From Lactuca virosa (taxonomy: Eukaryota; Streptophyta; Magnoliopsida; Asterales; Asteraceae): a stretch of 64,000 nt of DNA. The notes beneath the pieces were generated by a model. That model was not told where the DNA came from and ran no database searches. It saw nothing but the letters and a program-made list of their open reading frames with translations. Shown here piece by piece: positions 1 to 11,470 of the stretch. Made by a program: the position numbers and the translations under genes. The stretch covers positions 408,118,299-408,182,298 of the forward strand of contig CAKMRJ010001112.1 in NCBI GenBank assembly GCA_928212115.1. The letters run 5' to 3'. Position 1 is the first letter of the stretch; every line of letters starts with the position of its first letter.

Positions 1-1010
1 TTTAAAGGTAAACAGTTTTCGATTTAACTTTCTGAAAACAATAACAATTATTATTGAAAACAATGTTTTACAATAGAGTAAGTGCAACTAGGAACATATT
101 TACAAAAGGTTCAACACTTATTTACAAACTAGTATAACATAAAGGACCTTTAATGGTTAATTCTATAATTCCTTAGTTTATACATCAGAGTTATATATAA
201 ATAATATCCGATAGGCAGTGGAATGTGTGACTTCCGCCTTACTTCCTGTTCCTTGTTTGGTTGTGGGCTTAGGGCAGATTCACACATTCAACTGTCCGTT
301 CGATATTAGGTTATATATAGCTAGTATAAACTAAGTGATTATAGAAGGGACTATTGTGGTTACCATTTTACCAAGAAAATATAGAATTTTCTGAAGGAAA
401 CACATTCATTATATCTAAAAAAATCGTTAATGTTAATTCTGTGATTACTTGGTGAATAGACTAGAGTTATATGTAATGAAGATCCGGCAGACAGTGGAAT
501 ATGTGACTTCCACCTTACTTCCTGTTCCTTGTTTGGTTGTGGGCTTAGGGCAGATTCACCCATTCAACTGTCTATTCGATCTGTATTATATATAATTTGT
601 ATCCACTAAATGATCATGGAAGGAACGAGTACTGTCATATTACTCATTAAGAAAATATAGGATTTTCTGGAGGAACGGGCGAACTTTTCTAAAGAACAAA
701 TTGTATACTTTTATAACAAAAATACTTATGAACTCACCAACTTTAATGTTGACACTCTTTCAAACCACTTGTATTCTCAGGAACGTTAGTAGACAGGTAC
801 CCTCTCAGGTGTTGTGAAGATGGAGCTTTACGTCTTATCTTTTGTTATAGCTTTAATGTAAATTATGAAATGTTTTGAACACAATGTAAACTTTATATTA
901 ATAATACAATGGTTTTTGTTACTTTGATTACTATTGTACAATTGTTGTGATACTATACATGACGTCCTCCGCCCCGAATGTTTCCGCCGTTCCGGTTTGG
1001 GGGTGTGACA
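1..1010 (+). repeat. LTR 'K' (solo or 3' LTR), left end outside window
   Basis: The last ~300 bp, ending GGGGGTGTGACA at 1010, match the reverse complement of the LTR starting at 5161 (element I), so this is an LTR of the same family lying in the opposite orientation. No primer-binding site follows 1010; the next bases belong to another LTR (J). It is therefore a 3' LTR or a solo LTR. The 5' terminus is not in the window. It contains an internal tandem duplication. Short ORFs here have no recognisable product. Confidence 0.7.
150..701. repeat. Tandem duplication, 276-bp unit, inside LTR K
   Basis: Two diverged copies lie at an exact 276-bp offset. Three separate anchors give that spacing: TTAATTCT at 157 and 433, CAGTGGAAT at 216 and 492, and AAGAAAATATAG at 373 and 649. 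The unit resembles the leader of element F around 38940-39130 (shared TTCCTGTTC and GGGCTTAGGG in the same order). Confidence 0.8.
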
Positions 1011-1400
1011 CTGTGGCATGTACGTATAAGACCTTGGGAGGAGCCCACGACATCCTTATATGTTAGTATGCAAGGCTTATGATATATATGTAGCTTTTAT
1101 AGCTACTACGGTATGTGTTATGTGGATTGTGTGTGGGGTATGCTCTGGGGGACTCACTAAGCATTAGCTTACAGTTTGTGGATTTGTTTCAGGTACATCT
1201 GAGAACAAGGGCAAGGGAAAGGCTTGATGGCGCGACGTGCACTCTCTCTCGGGCATTTCTATGGGACACTCTGATGATTGGAAATAATATTGTTATGGAT
1301 ATGAAATTGAAAACAATTGTATTGAGATTTTATGGTTTATAGACAAGTGCTTTGGCTATTTAAAAATGAAAAATTTCTTTTGAAAAATTGGGTTGTTACA
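1011..1400 (+). repeat. Gypsy LTR 3' fragment 'J'
   Basis: It ends GGGTTGTTACA at 1400 and carries the block GACTCACTAAGC...TTTGTTTCAGGTAC that also occurs near the 3' ends of the LTRs of F and H, so it is the 3' part of a related chromovirus LTR. It sits inside the reverse transcriptase of element I and is itself interrupted on the left by LTR K. An open frame at 1115-1342 is only LTR sequence. Confidence 0.65.
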
Positions 1401-2390
1401 AATAAATTAGTATGTTGTCGATGAATACTATCACAAATTTATCCAAGTAAGGACGGCACACACGGTTCATTAAATCCATGAACACTACTGGCGTATTAGT
1501 CAAATCAAAGGGCATCACTACAAACTCGTAGTGACCGTAGCGAGTTATGAATGCCATCTTTGGAATATCTTCCTCCTGAATCTGCGGCTGATGGTACCCC
1601 GACCTTAGATCAATCTTTGAGAAGTAGCTCGATCCTTGCAGCTGATCAAATAAGTCGTCGATTCGAGGTAGGGTATAACGGTTCTTGCTAGTGAGCTTGT
1701 TCAGTTATCGGTAGTCTATGCACATGCAGAAAGATCCGTCGTTCTTTTTCACAAACAAGACCGACGCTCCCCAAGGTGAGAAGCTCATCCTGATGAATCC
1801 TTTGCCCAACCGTTCGTTCAGTTGACTGGATAGTTCCTGCATTTCGGCCGGTGCTAAGCGGTGTGGGGATTTGGTTATGGGTGTGGCTCCACGAATTAAG
1901 TTGATTATGAATTCGATTTGGCGTACAGGTGGGATTCTCGGAAGGTCTTATGGGAATACATCGGGAAAGTTGCAGACCTCGGGAATATCCTTGATGTCTT
2001 GCACTTCTTGTTTCTTATAAACAACATGAGCTAAGAAGGCATGGTATTCTTTGCGTAGATATTTCTTGGACTTGATGCAGGAGATGATTTGTGGATTCGC
2101 GCTGGGTTTCTCGCCGTAAATGACGAGGGTTTTGCTGCTTGGCAGGTTAAGGTGAACGGCCTTTTCGTAACACAGGATATCGTCATGGTGGGGGCTCAAC
2201 CAATCCATGTCGATGATAACATCAAAACTCCTTATGGTGACCGGCATCAGGTCGATTTAAAAGGAATTGTTGTTTAGTGTTAGAGTGCATCCTATGTATA
2301 TATCCTTAGTGTTTTCTGTTTTACCGTTTGCCATTTCTACTGTGAATGTTTCATTTAGCGACTTGGGTTTCTATTTGAGTAAAGGTTTAA
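1401..2390 (-). pseudogene. pol: Degenerate gypsy pol: protease tail and reverse transcriptase
   Basis: Reading 2247 to 1948 gives a protease C-terminal segment with MDWLSPHHDDI and then the RT entry motif FPDVFP. Past a stop, the RT continues to 1401 with RLAPAEMQELSSQL, FSKIDLRSGYHQ, MPFDLTNTPVVFMDLMNRV and the catalytic box as FIDNILIY. The usual FIDDILIY is altered (D to N), so RT would be inactive even without the stops. The frame ends where LTR J interrupts it. Ty3/gypsy RT copies element RNA into cDNA in cytoplasmic particles. Confidence 0.8.
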
Positions 2391-3680
2391 ACTAGTGGCT
2401 CACGAAGCTTTTCTCCGCACCACTATCAAATAGTATGTATGCATATGAGTTGTTTAGGGGGAACATACCAGTAACCACGGTGGGATCCCTCATGGCCTCC
2501 TCATGCCCTATTGCTAAAACCCTTCCCACACCTCCGCTATTTCTGTTTTGTGCCTTCGGGCAATCCTTCTTGAAATGCCCGGTTTCACCGCAGCTGTAGC
2601 AGGCGCGCCTCACCCCAACATTAACGGCTTGGGTGGTTTGTTGTGTCGATGCTCTGTTGTAGCGAGCGGTGTCCCTTCTTGTTGCAGTTGTTACATTGTC
2701 TATCTTGGCAGGCACCATGGTGGTGGAAATTGCACTTGTCACATTTCGGAAGAGTTCCAACATATGGCTTGGCTGGTGCAGGGGCAGCAGAGGCGATAGG
2801 GACTGTAGGAGCGGTGATGGCATGGACGGTCACCGTTTGTTGTTTCTTGGTTGAGTCTTGAGCGGGTTGGCTTTTCTTTTTGTTCCAAAACTTCCTCTAG
2901 TTGTCACCTCCTTTGGGCTGCTCGGGCGTGGGGGTTATGATGCCTTGACAAACTCCCTGGTCGACAAGAGTCTTTGCCAAACGCTTGGCACTGTCGAGGG
3001 TGCTCGGGTTGGCAGATATGACCATTCCCTGGATCTGAGGGGGGTAGCCCCCAAATGTAACGTTCCAATTTCTTGGCCTCATGGGTGACCATTCCCAGGC
3101 ACAAAGTTGCCAATTCATTAAATCGGTAAGTGTAGGTGGCAATATCGGAACCCTTCATGGAGTGTTCCCAGAGTTCCTGTTCAAGCTTCTGCATCTTGCT
3201 CCTTGGACAGTATTCCTCGAGCATCATGGCTTTCTGTTCCTCCCAACTGATGGCGTTGGCCACGGCTAGAGTCAAAACTTTAACGTGGCTGTTCCACCAC
3301 GACAAGGCCGAGTCTGCAAATGAACATGTTACATATTTGACCTTGAACTCATCAGGACATGCGTAAATTTCAAAGATGGACTCAGTCTTTTCAAACCATC
3401 TTGTTAGAGTAACGACTCCGCCATCACCATGGTAGGTGTGGGGCTTGCAGTTCATGAATTATTTGTAAGAGCAAATCCGAGAGTGCCCTTGGTTGGAACT
3501 ACCAGTCCCGTTCCCGTTGTTGTTGCCGTTTGTGCTGTTGTTGCTGATTTGGGCCATGGCAGCAGCCACAACGGCTATTACAGCGGCCTGAAAAACAACA
3601 ATGTCCATCGGTGGAGGTGGTGGCGGTGGTGTAGTTGTTGAGGTGTTGACGACACGTCTTCTAACTCTTCGTGGTGGCAT
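2391..3680 (-). pseudogene. gag: Degenerate gypsy gag with zinc knuckles, running into protease
   Basis: The likely start is ATG at 3680, giving MPPRRVRRR and a proline-rich N-terminus followed by an Asn/Gly-rich stretch. A stop separates this from the capsid-type retrotransposon Gag domain (2904-3455; LTRWFEKTESIFEI, WWNSHVK, MLEEYCPR, LEQELWEHSMKGSDI). Two zinc-binding motifs lie in different frames (CDKCNFHHHGAC...CNNCNKKGH and CYSCGETGHFKKDC), so a frameshift lies near 2640. At 2392-2440 the aspartic protease motif ILFDSGAEKSFVSH follows, with catalytic D-S-G. Gag would package element RNA; this copy is disrupted. Confidence 0.85.
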
Positions 3681-4013
3681 CTTTCTGCCATAAAGTTTTA
3701 AGGTGGGATAATGATATGTCTTTGATAAATGTTATGGGTTTGTTATTACTGTAATGGAATGCCTTGGTTATAAATGTTTTCAGTCTCGTTGTTATTGAAA
3801 TGTGCAAGCAATTCGTAAATGGAATTTACTATAAGAAATAAACAATTGCGTAACAAATATCAACACCCAATGAAATAAAACGCATACAAATTTCATTGAT
3901 AGTAGTAGTTTTAGTACATAGTTTGTGAAAATTGACCTTTAAGAAGGTCTACAAAAAAGAGTAGCACTAACGCTTACTCGCAAATAAAAATCAAGACGTG
4001 AGTAGTATAAGCC
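3681..4013. other. Spacer between extra ORF and gag of element I
   Basis: AT-rich, 333 bp, no open frame or repeat that I can support. It separates the stop of the upstream ORF from the gag start. Confidence 0.5.
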
Positions 4014-4690
4014 CTACTCGCGGCGGGTGGTCTCATGTGGGCCCTGAGATGAAGTCGAGGCGCCCTGTATCTTTGATAACCGACGCTCAGCTGCAATCAC
4101 CCTCTCCTCAAGAGCCGAGTGACTCTCCTGGTACTCTCTCACTTCCGCTCGAGCGGTGGTAACGTCCTCGTAGAGACTGTCAATGAGATGGCACGTCCGA
4201 GGGTAGTCCCTCTCCAGTAGTCGAGTGCGTGCATCAGTGGCCTCCGCAGCGGCCCCTAGCTCCATGATCTGATTCACTGACGCCCTGGTCTGATCTCCGA
4301 AATGTGAGATGCGCTTCACCATGACAGGGAGGTCCCTGTCTGCTGGTCCTCCGTGACTGAGGTTATAGAAACCTCGCTCCATGCCGTATGGAGATCGCTG
4401 ATGTTGCTGCCTGCTCCACCTTTCCAGGTCCTCCACCTAGCGGGCGTGGGTCCCTGGTAGCCCATACGATATGCGGGAACTCGGGCAATGTAAGGAGGAT
4501 TTATGACTTTGGACTCTGCGTCTGAGTCCTCCTCTTCCTCTTCGTCGTCTTCTTCTTCCTCCACCTCTGGATCCTCTTGAGGTTCTTCTTCGGGTTCTTC
4601 TTCCATTAGTTCCTCAGGATCCTCTTCGATCCACCCACCATTTCCCTGGTTAGGGAAATAGGGGTCTCCGGGCATGTGAAATCCTGCCAT
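4014..4690 (-). pseudogene. Additional ORF upstream of gag in element I (acidic / coiled-coil)
   Basis: ATG at 4690 gives MAGFHMPGDPYFPNQGNGGW and then a very acidic tract of Glu/Asp repeats (roughly residues 21-62). The same protein continues in another frame as the frame ending at 4014, giving a charged, probably helical segment (ARTRLLERDYPRTCHLIDSL, then EYQESHSALEERVIAAERRL) and a Ser-rich tail. A frameshift lies between about 4316 and 4436. It sits between the primer-binding site and gag on the sense strand. I do not recognise a known domain; it could be an element-specific accessory protein or a detached N-terminal Gag extension. Confidence 0.6.
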
Positions 4691-5145
4691 GATGTCTATG
4701 CGAGAATAGAGATATAAGGAATGTATGAAAAGTTTAAGTGTGTGACTCTGTAGTGTTCTAAAATACTCCTATAGTATTTTAACGTTGTGTTTGATTCTAG
4801 AGGTTCTTCGTATTTAGGGTTGGTATGTTTTAGACTCGTTGTTCACTACGACCACTCCCAAACACATGTCTGTCATATCTCGCATGAATATAGTTGATCA
4901 GGCTATATTTATCCCAGATATGATTACATAACTATCTAGTCTTAGTCGCAACGTCCAACTTATCTCAATACTTTTATATGGCTCTTATTATGACACTACT
5001 CTAGTATGAATGCATGTATGTATACTTATATTAAAAAATATACCTATATTTTAAAAGTATACTTTTAGTCAGAGTGTTTTAGCCCCATTGTATTTATAGT
5101 TGTATATCTTACATGGTTTGATATACTTAGTTCACTATAAACAAT
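4691..5145 (-). other. 5' leader of element I
   Basis: Untranslated AT-rich region between the primer-binding site and the extra ORF. No further structure recognised. Confidence 0.5.
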
Positions 5146-5158
5146 GCTCTGATACCAA
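5146..5158 (-). other. Primer-binding site of element I (initiator Met-tRNA type)
   Basis: On the minus strand it reads TTGGTATCAGAGC, complementary to the 3' end of plant initiator Met-tRNA, two bases inside the LTR end. This fixes the element's orientation and LTR boundary. Confidence 0.85.
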
Positions 5159-5160
5159 TC

Positions 5161-5894
5161 TATCACACCCCCAAACCAGAACAGCGGAAACGTCTAGGGA
5201 CGGATGACTTCATGTACAGTATCATAACAATTGAATAATAGCAATCAAAGCATCAGAACCATTGCATTGAATATTTAATAAGTTTACATTGTGTTCAAAA
5301 CATTGTTTACATAATATCAAATGCATATGACAAAATGAATAACGAGATGAGACGACGTCCCATCCACCAAAAACATCTTGAGTACCTGTTTACTAATTTT
5401 ATGAGAATACAAGTGATTTTGAAAAAGTGTCAACAATTAAGTTGGTGAGTTCATAAGCGTTTTGTATGAGAAGGATTTTGCAACTGTTTCGTGTAAAATG
5501 ATAGTGTATACTTCCAGAAAATCCAATATTTTCTTTAAAATGAACTGTAAGTCTTAATCCAAAGACTAAAAATGTAAGTAATGCTGTACTGGAAAACTAG
5601 TGTTATGAAGTTTTATCTTTATATAAAACTACTTGAATATATGTTAACCCGTAAATCAAATGTATTGTCGATACTCTATGTGAGTTATTATAACCATGCT
5701 AATGCGACTAGTTTCCTGAACGGCGTGCTTCGGAAGTCGGAACTGTTACAACATTTGTCACCACTGACCTGCCGGTCTAACTGTAGCTAACAATTTAGGT
5801 GTGGGGTTGTCAATCCCGTATAGATCTATACACAAGTGTCACGCTCTCCCTACAAGAGACTCTAGTTATAATGCAGGTCTTAGTATGTGTACTT
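5161..5894 (-). repeat. 5' LTR of element I, truncated by insertion of A
   Basis: On the minus strand it ends GGGGGTGTGATA, a mutated form of the GTGTGACA end of LTR K. Similarity to K in inverted orientation extends at least across 5161-5560. The LTR's own 5' end is not seen because copia element A begins at 5895. Open frames here are spurious. Confidence 0.75.
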
Positions 5895-6849
5895 TGTTGG
5901 ATCTATATTCCCAAGAATCATTATTGAGTGGCATTGCTAATGACATATGATCCTATAGGGTCACACCTTAATCAAGTTGGTACTTATTGAATATTTATTA
6001 TATATTTGATATTAATAAATAAATTCAACTCTTGTATTTAATTAGAGAAAAATTTTTGTTCTATGAAAACAATATTGTATGAAGTAGAAAAATAGCCTTT
6101 ATATGATAAGGTATCATAAAATTAGTCATGTACAAAGTTTTGGACACTTTGATTAACCATGATTAAATCAAGGGCTTACTCTACCATGGTTAAAGGACAA
6201 AGGAAACAATTTTTTATTAAAAAGGCCATATGGTCGAAAGCTGTAAGAAGCATGGAGGTTGCTTGTCAACCTCCATGATAATGTCCCCCATGCCTTACTT
6301 TATAGCCCATACTTTTGAATATAATATTCAAAATGCCATGCTTGGATGAGGTTATAAATAGAGGGTCTTATGCATGAAGATAACATAAGTTTTTGGTCAA
6401 AAATCTTCTTCCTCCTCTCTCTCAAAATCGTGAGCTTGAAGAGCTTGGAGCTCTTTCCTCTTTTGAAGATATTACAAGCTTTTGGTGTTTACTTTGTGTC
6501 TTTCTTTTAGTGCTTAATTGTTTAAGCACTTAAGGCTTAAAGAACAAAGTTGTACAAGTAGAAATCTAGCAATTTTCGTACCTTATTCTTGTTGGTGGAT
6601 TACTTGTAGAGAAGATCAAGCTCCTTGTTCTTGCCAACTACTTCAACACCCCAAATCCAAGAGGGTCCAAAGGCTACAAAGGTTATATTTTCTAAACACC
6701 CTATGGTTGTTATAATATCATTCTAATCTCTTTAAAAGGATCCTTGGTGGTTTGTTTTGTTGCTAGACTCGAAATTTATAAGAACATTTCAAAGCTTCCG
6801 TTGCCGGTTTTTATGAAAAACTATTTATTTTATGCACAAAATCCCTTCA
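5895..6849 (+). repeat. 5' LTR of copia element A
   Basis: Begins TGTTGGATCTATA and ends TTCA directly before the primer-binding site; about 955 bp. The first ~95 bp are repeated almost exactly at 21429-21527, confirming an LTR. A TATA box at 6353 fits transcription starting in the LTR. Confidence 0.85.
6353..6360 (+). promoter_or_regulatory. TATA box in LTR of A
   Basis: TATAAATA followed by GAGGG, located mid-LTR about 500 bp before the LTR end, the usual U3/R arrangement. Confidence 0.55.
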
Positions 6850-6850
6850 G

Positions 6851-6862
6851 TGGTATTAGAGC
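6851..6862 (+). other. Primer-binding site of element A
   Basis: TGGTATTAGAGC, one mismatch from the canonical initiator Met-tRNA site TGGTATCAGAGC, one base after the LTR end. Confidence 0.8.
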
Positions 6863-8361
6863 CATCTTTTAAATGTTAGAATGATTTTTATGTTATAATA
6901 ATCTTTGGTTTTTGGAAAACAAGCATGGATTTGTTTTTGGCTAAAGAAATGTCCATATTTGTTTTCATTGACAACTTGTTGTTAAAAGTGTTTATTTTTA
7001 TATAACCATTTTTCCATGCATTTTGGTTATATAAAAGTTGCCTTAGAAAAAACAAAGAGTTGTTTGTTGATATGTTTGTCGTGTATAAACAAGCCATTAG
7101 GACATTTGTGGTTGGTATTTATTTATTCATATGATGATGTAATAGATAAATAGGTATTATTTCATTTGTTCATTTTGTATGCAATAAATTAGTTTTAGAC
7201 TAGTTGTATTTTATTTTTTTATAAAATACAACATGATGGAGCATGACGTTCTTGTGTAGACATGAAGCCTTTTGAAGATCTTGAAGTGTCATAATAAGTC
7301 CTTTAGTAAATGACTTAATATTTGTGGTGATGGCTCACAATAAATATTACTAGAAAATGGCTTTGTTTATACATTTTAAATGCATGCTTGTGATGTTTAT
7401 TTTTGTTGTTATAAAATATTGTATGTTTGATAAATTTGTTTGTCATGCTAAAAACATTTTCACAAAAATGACATCAAACTTGGAGTTTAGAGTTTTATAT
7501 AAAAGTTTCAACATAAGATGTCAAAATTGAGTTTTTTCGTTAAAAAGAGTTTTTGAATTTTAAACTCTAAAGTAGCCAAACTTTTGAGATATAAAAGGTT
7601 TTAAATATTTATTTTTAAACTTAATCTAAACTCCATAACTTAATAATAAAAGGATGTTTTATTAACAAAGTTAGAAACCGGTTCCAATCCGTATAACGTC
7701 GAATTAAAATTAAATATAAATTTTGACCGGTAAAATTTTATATGAAATAAATTCAACTTTATGATTTTTGGAACACTTTAAATGTACCATGAAATATTTT
7801 ATGCATGAAATATTCATGATACAAAATGTTTTAAAATGCTAGAATAATAAAACATTGATAAAAGCCCTTATTTATAAAACTTCAAATCTATGCAATCCAT
7901 TTAAAATTCACTTGAGATTTTTGTGCAATTCATGTAGATTTTAGGGTCACCTTATTCATGTGAGTTGTCAAAAATAGTCAAGGTGTTTTAGTATTTGCTT
8001 ATGGGAAAAAGGTCACCTACCATTTGTGAAATATAACTCACATGTCTTTTAAATGGATGATTTGATCATTTTCTTATGTGAAAAAGGTCACCTAAGCAGG
8101 AGAGTTTTGAGGCATAGATGGGATGAACATGCCATATAAAAACAAAGTAATGTTTTGGATCCCATAGATCTAAGAATTACATAAGAGTTGTAATTGGTTA
8201 TCGTAACCTACCGATCAACAAAATCGCTTGAGTAGTGGGTCGCCTCCTCAAGTTATTTTGGGTGATGTGGATCTTATCTTTTCAAAATTTAATTTGAAGG
8301 GTAATTATTTTTGAAAAGAATTTATATTGAAGATATTAAAATGAATCTTATTATTTTGTAG
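6863..8361 (+). other. Long AT-rich 5' leader of element A
   Basis: About 1.5 kb between primer-binding site and gag start. No reliable open frame, and I do not see the hairpin array found in the leaders of B, C, D and E. Confidence 0.5.
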
Positions 8362-9220
8362 ATGACTACCCCAACTGTAACCACCTCATCACTCACCATC
8401 CGATCCATACTCAAAAAAGAAAAACTAAGTGGACCAAACTTTCTTGATTGATTCAGAAAGCTGAGAATTGTCCTCAAGCTTGAGAAAAAGGACTACGTCC
8501 TTGATGAACCTATCCCAGAAGAGTTCCCAACTAATGCTCCTAAAGCATCGACAGATTCTCGGGTGAAACATGTTAATGATTCGACCGAAGTGGCTTGCAT
8601 CATGCTTGCAACTATGACTCCTGAACTTCAAAAAGCTTTTGAGTTTCATGAAGCATTCGAAATGATTGAACAACTGAGAGTTATGAGACCTTGAATGCTT
8701 TCATTGGTTGCAAGATGGTAGAGGGATCTTCTGTGAGTGCACATGTGCTCAAAATGAAAGCTTATGTTGAGCAACTTGCCAGCCTCGGATTCCCATTTTG
8801 GCATGAGCTAGCGACCGATGTGATCCTAGCCTCATTGCCTAAGTCATTCAACCAATTTGCGATGAACTTCACAATGAATGACTGGGAAAGGAGCATTAAT
8901 GAGCTTCACAACATGCTCAAAAATGCTGAGGCAAATATCAAAAAGTCTGGGAACAATCAAGTGTTGATGATCCGTGAGGGTCAAATCTCCAAGAAGAAAA
9001 CCGGTAATAATACCGGTAAGGTGAAAGACAAAGTTGCCAAGAAAGGCAAGGGCAAGGGAAAGGGTAAAGGGAAGCCTGCTTCTACTAACCCAACTCCTAA
9101 ACCTAAACCTGCTGCTGACGCTGATTGCTTTCATTGCAATGAAAAGGGACATTGGAAACGCAATTGTCCCAAATACCTAGAGGAACTTAAGAAGATCAAG
9201 GCCAACCAGCTTGGCACCTC
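8362..9220 (+). pseudogene. gag: Degenerate copia gag (element A)
   Basis: ATG at 8362 follows a TTTTGTAG context and gives MTTPTVTTSSLTIRSILKKE. Stops break the N-terminal half. From 8691 the frame is open through ALSVSAHV-type capsid sequence (SSVSAHVLKMKAY, ASLPKSFNQF), a Lys/Gly-rich linker and a CCHC zinc knuckle CFHCNEKGHWKRNC near 9126-9167. The frame continues without a stop into protease, the normal copia Gag-Pol arrangement. Gag forms the particle that packages element RNA. Confidence 0.85.
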
Positions 9221-11460
9221 AGGTATATATGTGATTGAATTATATGCATTCCGTACTAATTCTTGGGTATTCGATACGGGAATCGGTACTAACATATGCA
9301 ATGATTTGCAGGGACTAAGGAATGTTAGAGAACTAAGAGATGGTGATTTGGAACTTCATGTTGGCAATGACACTCGAGTAGCTGACAATGCCATACGACA
9401 ATATCATCTTTTGCTTCCAAATGGCCTTAATCTTATTTTGAACAATTGTTGTTGTTTACCTAGTATAACTAGGAATATTATGTCTACTTCTCGTTTGTAT
9501 GAACATGGTTTTCGTTATAAGTTTGACTTTGATTCTGAAAACATTTCTCTGTTTAAAGATAATGTGTTCTATTTTGAGACTATTCCCAAAAATGGAATAT
9601 ATGAAATCGATTTAAATGGTTCATACACAAAGGATAATTCGATGTTCAACTTAAATAAGAACACAAAGTTAGACTCAAATAAAACTTATTTATGGCATTG
9701 TCGACTTGGGCACATAAGTAAAACTCGCATTGCTAAGCTCCAAAAGGATGGGATCTTAGAGTCAACAGGCTCAGAGTCTTTTGATGTATGTGAATAATGT
9801 CTATGTGGCAAGATGATCAAAGCTCCTTTTACCGATGTTGGTGAAAGAGCTTCGGATCTACTAGGACTCATACATACTGATGTATGTGGACCTTTTAGAA
9901 CAATGACCAGAAGCGGTGAAAGATACGTCATTACATTTACTGATGATTACAGTAGATTTGGATATGTGTATCTCATGAAACACAAATATGAAGCATTCGA
10001 TGTCTTCAAGGTTTTCCAAAATGAAGTATAGAATCAACTTGGTAAAAATATTAAAACCATACGATCAGATCGTGGTGGTGAATATATGAGCTATAAGTTT
10101 GATGAACATATGAAGAATTGTGGCATAGTGTCACAACTCACTCCACCGGGAACACCTCAACATAATGGTGTCTCAGAGAGAATAAATCGTACTCTACTTG
10201 ATATGGTGCGATCGGTGATGAGTCATACCTCCCTTCCTCATTCGTTTTGGGGTTATGCCCTTGAAACCGCAGCTCGAATTGTAAATGTGGTCCCAACTAA
10301 AAAGGTTAATAAGACTCCCTACGAGTTATGGCATGGAAAGGTTCCATCAATTTCTTTCTTAAGGATATGGGGTTGTGAAGCATAAGTTAAAAGAGAAACT
10401 TCTGACAAGCTTGACCCTAGATATCATAAGTGTATCTTTGTGGGATACCCAAAAGAAACCGTCGGTTATTACTTCTTTCGGAAAGAGGAAAACCGAGTGT
10501 TCATAACTCGTAAAGCAATGTTACTTGAAGATGACTTTATCTCGCATAAAGTAAATGGGAGCCTCATTGACCTCGAAGAAATTCAAGAGACACAAACTGT
10601 AGTTATGAATGATAATCAACAAAGCATTGTTGAACTTGAAGTTGTCGTTCAGATGCCGAAAACCACACCAACTGCACGACGTTCCAGTAGAACTCGTCAG
10701 AAACCTGACAGATTTGGATTTGTCATTCCTGAAGAGGAAGTCTTCTTGATGGATCAATGTGAGCCCATCAATTATAAGGCTGCTACTACAGACCCAGAGT
10801 CTCACAAATGGCTTGAATCCATGAGAACTGAAATTCAATCCATGGATGACAATCAAGTATGGGACTTGGTTGACTTACCTCCTAACAGCAGGGCTGTTGG
10901 AAGCAAGTGGATCTTCAAGAAGAATATCGACATGGACGGAAATGTACAAACTTTTAAAGCACGACTTGTCGCAAAAGGATATACTCAAATTCAATGTGTT
11001 GACTATGAAGATACTTTCTCGCCAGTTGCTAAGACTAAATCTATTAGGATTATCATGGCCATAGCTGCATATTATGACTATGAGATATGGCAAATAAATG
11101 TCAAAACTTCTTTCCTCAACGGATATCTTGAGGAAGATGTTTATATGGAACAACCTAAAGGTTTTGTCAGTCCAGATAATCTAAAGAAGGTGTGTAAACT
11201 GAAGAAGTCCATTTATGGATTAAAACAAGCATCTAGGGCCTGGTATCATCGTTTTGATGAAAACATCAAAAGGTTTGGTTATTCAGAAAGTCCTGATGAA
11301 CCATGGGTATACATCAAAGCAAGTGGGAGCCATATTGTTTTTCTAATTCTATATGTTGATGACATACTACTGATCGGGAAATATTACCCGAAATTGAAGG
11401 AGACTAAGGCCTAGCTTAGAAAGTCCTTTCAACTGAAAGATCTAGGGGATGCTGCATACA
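9221..11460 (+). pseudogene. pol: Degenerate copia pol: protease, integrase, RT (element A)
   Basis: Protease: SWVFDTGIGTNIC (catalytic D-T-G). Integrase: zinc segment LWHCRLGHISKTRI, then DVCGPF, IRSDRGGEY and NGVSERINRTLLDMV carrying the D,D,E residues. A linker with RRSSRTRQKPDRF precedes RT, with WIFKKNIDMDGNV, KARLVAKGYTQ, EDTFSPVAK, YGLKQASRAWY and the YVDD box in LILYVDDILLIG. In-frame stops occur near 9795, 10029, 10383 and 11412. RT is interrupted at YILGI by the hAT-like insertion. Integrase before RT identifies Ty1/copia. Confidence 0.9.
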
Positions 11461-11470
11461 TACTCGGTAT

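Larger units (their letters stand above)
1401..5894 (-). mobile_element. Ty3/gypsy element 'I', 5' part (LTR, PBS, extra ORF, gag, PR, RT)
   Basis: Minus-strand element read from high to low coordinates: 5' LTR (5161-5894), Met-tRNA primer-binding site (5146-5158), an additional ORF (4014-4690), gag (2391-3680), protease and reverse transcriptase (1401-2390). The RT is interrupted at 1400 by LTR J. RNase H, integrase and the 3' LTR are expected left of the window. Its 5' LTR is cut at 5894 by copia element A. Lineage within Ty3/gypsy is not assigned. Confidence 0.85.

Noticed and set aside
360..1019. Minus-strand small ORFs as genes
   Set aside because: They fall within LTR K and its tandem repeat, with no protein similarity recognised.
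1115..1342. Open frame of 75 codons
   Set aside because: It lies wholly in an LTR tail (J) whose homologues in F and H do not keep the frame.
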